Shown here piece by piece: positions 5,352-7,266 of a DNA stretch of 7,266 nucleotides. Each line of letters begins with the position of its first letter. Position 1 is the first letter of the stretch. The stretch covers positions 1 to 7,266 of the forward strand of contig CALEQS010000208.1 of assembly GCA_937907975.1 (NCBI GenBank). Direction: 5' to 3'. Both the position numbers and the translations under genes were made by a program. The DNA is from an uncultured Clostridia bacterium. Its GTDB lineage: Bacteria; Bacillota; Clostridia; Oscillospirales; Oscillospiraceae. Below the pieces are notes generated by a model that did no database searches, was not told where the DNA came from, and saw only the letters and a list, made by a program, of their open reading frames with translations.

Positions 5352-7266
5352 ATGCCTTCCAAAAAGCAAAATCTGGACTATCTGAAGCTGCTCTCTGAGC
5401 GCTATCTCAATGTGGAGTCCTCTGTCCGGGCCATCGTGGACATGAGCTCCATTCTGCGCCTGCCCAAGGGCACGGAGTACTTTTTCAGCGACCTGCACGG
5501 CGAGAACGGCGCCTTCATCCAGCTGCTCCGCTCCGCCTCCGGCGTCATCCGCGACAAGATCGACACGGTGTACTCCTTTACACTTTCGGAAAAGGAGCGC
5601 GACGAGCTGGCTGCCCTCATTGCCCACCCCCACACTTTCCTGTCCACCAGGCGCAAGGGCTGCGAAAACTCCGAATACGAGGACTGGTCTGCGCTGGTGA
5701 TTCACCGGCTGGTACAGGTACTGCGGGAAGTGGCCTCCAAGTACAACCGCCAGCGGGTGACCGAGGTCATCAACCCGAAATTTGCCAACATCATCGACGA
5801 CCTCATCACCCAGGACCCCACGGTGTCCAACAAGGTGGGCTATTACAAGGAGCTCATCGATGCCTCCATCCGCTGCGGCATCGGGGACGCCCTGATCGTG
5901 TCCATCTGCCGGATGCTCCAGCAGATCGCCGTGGATCAGCTCCACATTCTGGGCGACATCTTCGACCGCGGCCCCCGGGCCGACCTCATCATGGATGAGC
6001 TCATGAGCCATCGCAGCGTGGATGTCCAGTGGGGCAACCATGACATTGAGTGGATCGGCGCGGTAGCCGGGAACCGGGTGTGTATGTTCTCCGTCCTGCG
6101 CATCGGCCTGAGCTACAACAACTTCGACTGCCTGGAGGACGGCTACGGCATCAATCTGCGCCCCCTGTCCTCCTTCGCCGCCAAGGTGTATGCCAACGAC
6201 GAGTGCAAATATTTCAAACCCCATATGCTGGATCTCAACCAGTATGACCCGGTGGACACGGCGCTGGCGGCCAAGATGCACAAGGCGGCGGCCATCATCA
6301 TGTTCAAGCTGGAGGGCCAGCTCATCCAGCGCCGCCCGGACTACGGCATGGAGGGCCGGCTGCTGCTGGACAAAATGGATCTGGAGCGCGGCGTCGTCAC
6401 TATTGAGGGCAAAGAGTACGCCCTGCGGGACACCAACTTCCCCACTGTCGACCCCGCCGACCCCTACAAGCTGACCGAGGGCGAGGAGGATGTCGTGGAG
6501 GCCATCGCCGCCTCCTTCCAGCACGGCGAGCGCCTGCGCCGCCATGTGGACTATCTGGTGGCCAACGGCGGTATGTACAAGGCCTATAACGGCAATCTTC
6601 TATTCCACGGCTGCATTCCCATGAACGCCGACGGCTCCTTCGCCGAGCTGGACGTGGAGGGAAAGTACTACTCCGGCAAGGCTCTGCTGGACGCGCTGGA
6701 TCGGCGGGTGCGCCGGGCCTATTACAGCGGTGCGGACAGCGACACCGACTTCTACTGGTACCTCTGGGTGGGTGCCCGCTCCCCTCTGTTTGGCAAGGAG
6801 AAGGTCACCACCTTTGAGCGCTACTTCACCGAGGAGCCGGAGCTGCGCAACGAGCCGAAGAACGCCTATTACTCCCTCATTGAGGAGCAGGAGACGGCCG
6901 AGCGCATCCTGAAGGAGTTCGGCCTGGACCCCAAGACCGGCCACATCATCAACGGCCATATGCCCGTCAAGGTGGGCGAGAGCCCCATCAAGGCCGGAGG
7001 CCGTGCCTTCGTTATCGACGGCGGCATCGCCAAGTCCTACCGCCCCACCACCGGCATCGCAGGCTATACCCTCATCTACAACTCCACGGTCATTAAGCTG
7101 GCCGAGCACAAGCCCATTCTGGACGACTCCGGCCGCCACGTCACCACCCAGACCATCACCCGGGTGGTGGAGACCATGCCCCACCAGATCATGATGGACG
7201 AGACGGACACAGGTCGGGACTATCAGGAAAAGATCCGCCATCTGGAGGACCTGATTGACCTGTACG
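5352..7266 (+). CDS. fbp: Fructose-1,6-bisphosphatase, class III (Firmicute type), 3' end beyond the window
   Basis: The frame is open from ATG 5352 to the window edge with no stop, giving 638 residues of a family usually about 640-670 long, so only the extreme C-terminus is missing. AAGAGG at 5335-5340 (11-nt spacer) serves as ribosome binding site. The protein has the calcineurin-type metallophosphoesterase ligands: SDLHGE at 46-51 (Asp47, His49), GDIFDRGP at 201-208 (Asp202, Asp205), GNHDIEW at 228-234 (Asn229, His230), and a later histidine block, NGHMPVKVGE, at 534-543. FVIDGGIAKSY (553-563) is also characteristic of the class. It hydrolyses fructose-1,6-bisphosphate to fructose-6-phosphate, the committed gluconeogenic step, in the cytoplasm. 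The B. subtilis homologue is Mn-dependent and responds to phosphoenolpyruvate and AMP. Proximity to the hydrolase suggests co-transcription. Confidence 0.96.
   Translation, partial: MPSKKQNLDYLKLLSERYLNVESSVRAIVDMSSILRLPKGTEYFFSDLHGENGAFIQLLRSASGVIRDKIDTVYSFTLSEKERDELAALIAHPHTFLSTRRKGCENSEYEDWSALVIHRLVQVLREVASKYNRQRVTEVINPKFANIIDDLITQDPTVSNKVGYYKELIDASIRCGIGDALIVSICRMLQQIAVDQLHILGDIFDRGPRADLIMDELMSHRSVDVQWGNHDIEWIGAVAGNRVCMFSVLRIGLSYNNFDCLEDGYGINLRPLSSFAAKVYANDECKYFKPHMLDLNQYDPVDTALAAKMHKAAAIIMFKLEGQLIQRRPDYGMEGRLLLDKMDLERGVVTIEGKEYALRDTNFPTVDPADPYKLTEGEEDVVEAIAASFQHGERLRRHVDYLVANGGMYKAYNGNLLFHGCIPMNADGSFAELDVEGKYYSGKALLDALDRRVRRAYYSGADSDTDFYWYLWVGARSPLFGKEKVTTFERYFTEEPELRNEPKNAYYSLIEEQETAERILKEFGLDPKTGHIINGHMPVKVGESPIKAGGRAFVIDGGIAKSYRPTTGIAGYTLIYNSTVIKLAEHKPILDDSGRHVTTQTITRVVETMPHQIMMDETDTGRDYQEKIRHLEDLIDLY

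Noticed and set aside
4267..5352. A 361-codon - strand open frame opposite the alpha/beta hydrolase
   Set aside because: The sense strand encodes a complete catalytic triad protein with a good ribosome binding site and promoter. The antisense product is Ala/Val/Gly/His-rich, like the other shadows.
5343..7241. Two long - strand open frames (5343-6545 and 6600-7241) opposite fbp
   Set aside because: The + strand frame from 5352 is open throughout and carries every class III FBPase motif. The antisense frames show the same compositional shadow pattern.

Overview
The window is ordinary chromosomal DNA from what looks like a GC-rich anaerobic Firmicute, most likely a gut Oscillospiraceae-type Clostridium (inference). 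Three things point there: an ETF pair of the clostridial type used with acyl-CoA dehydrogenases, a class III (Firmicute-type) fructose-1,6-bisphosphatase, and strong G/C preference at third codon positions. The same composition bias produces long open frames antisense to nearly every gene; these are shadows and are not annotated.

Layout, left to right. (1) A + strand block carries the 3' part of etfB and a complete etfA, 18 bp apart. They encode the two subunits of electron transfer flavoprotein; upstream genes such as an acyl-CoA dehydrogenase would lie outside the window. (2) A 135-bp convergent intergenic region (1840-1974) is packed with three adjoining hairpins. The middle one is a perfect 25-bp inverted repeat containing a bidirectional terminator core. 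(3) A - strand two-gene unit, pepT then mnmA, overlaps by 8 bp. It encodes peptidase T and the tRNA 2-thiouridylase. (4) A 101-bp divergent intergenic region (4271-4371) holds a good + strand promoter, a - strand -10 element and an AT-rich imperfect palindrome, all overlapping. (5) A + strand unit carries an alpha/beta hydrolase of the lysophospholipase/monoacylglycerol lipase type. It is followed after 44 bp by fbp (class III fructose-1,6-bisphosphatase), which is open at the right edge of the window.

Together the genes cover reductive acyl-CoA/butyrate-type energy metabolism (etfBA), peptide use and tRNA wobble modification (pepT-mnmA), and lipid-ester hydrolysis plus gluconeogenesis (hydrolase-fbp). 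No RNA gene, mobile element, CRISPR array or evidently novel multi-gene system is visible. The points most worth a second look are the three-hairpin palindromic cluster after etfA, the insertion in EtfA domain I, and the overlapping divergent promoters with a candidate operator.
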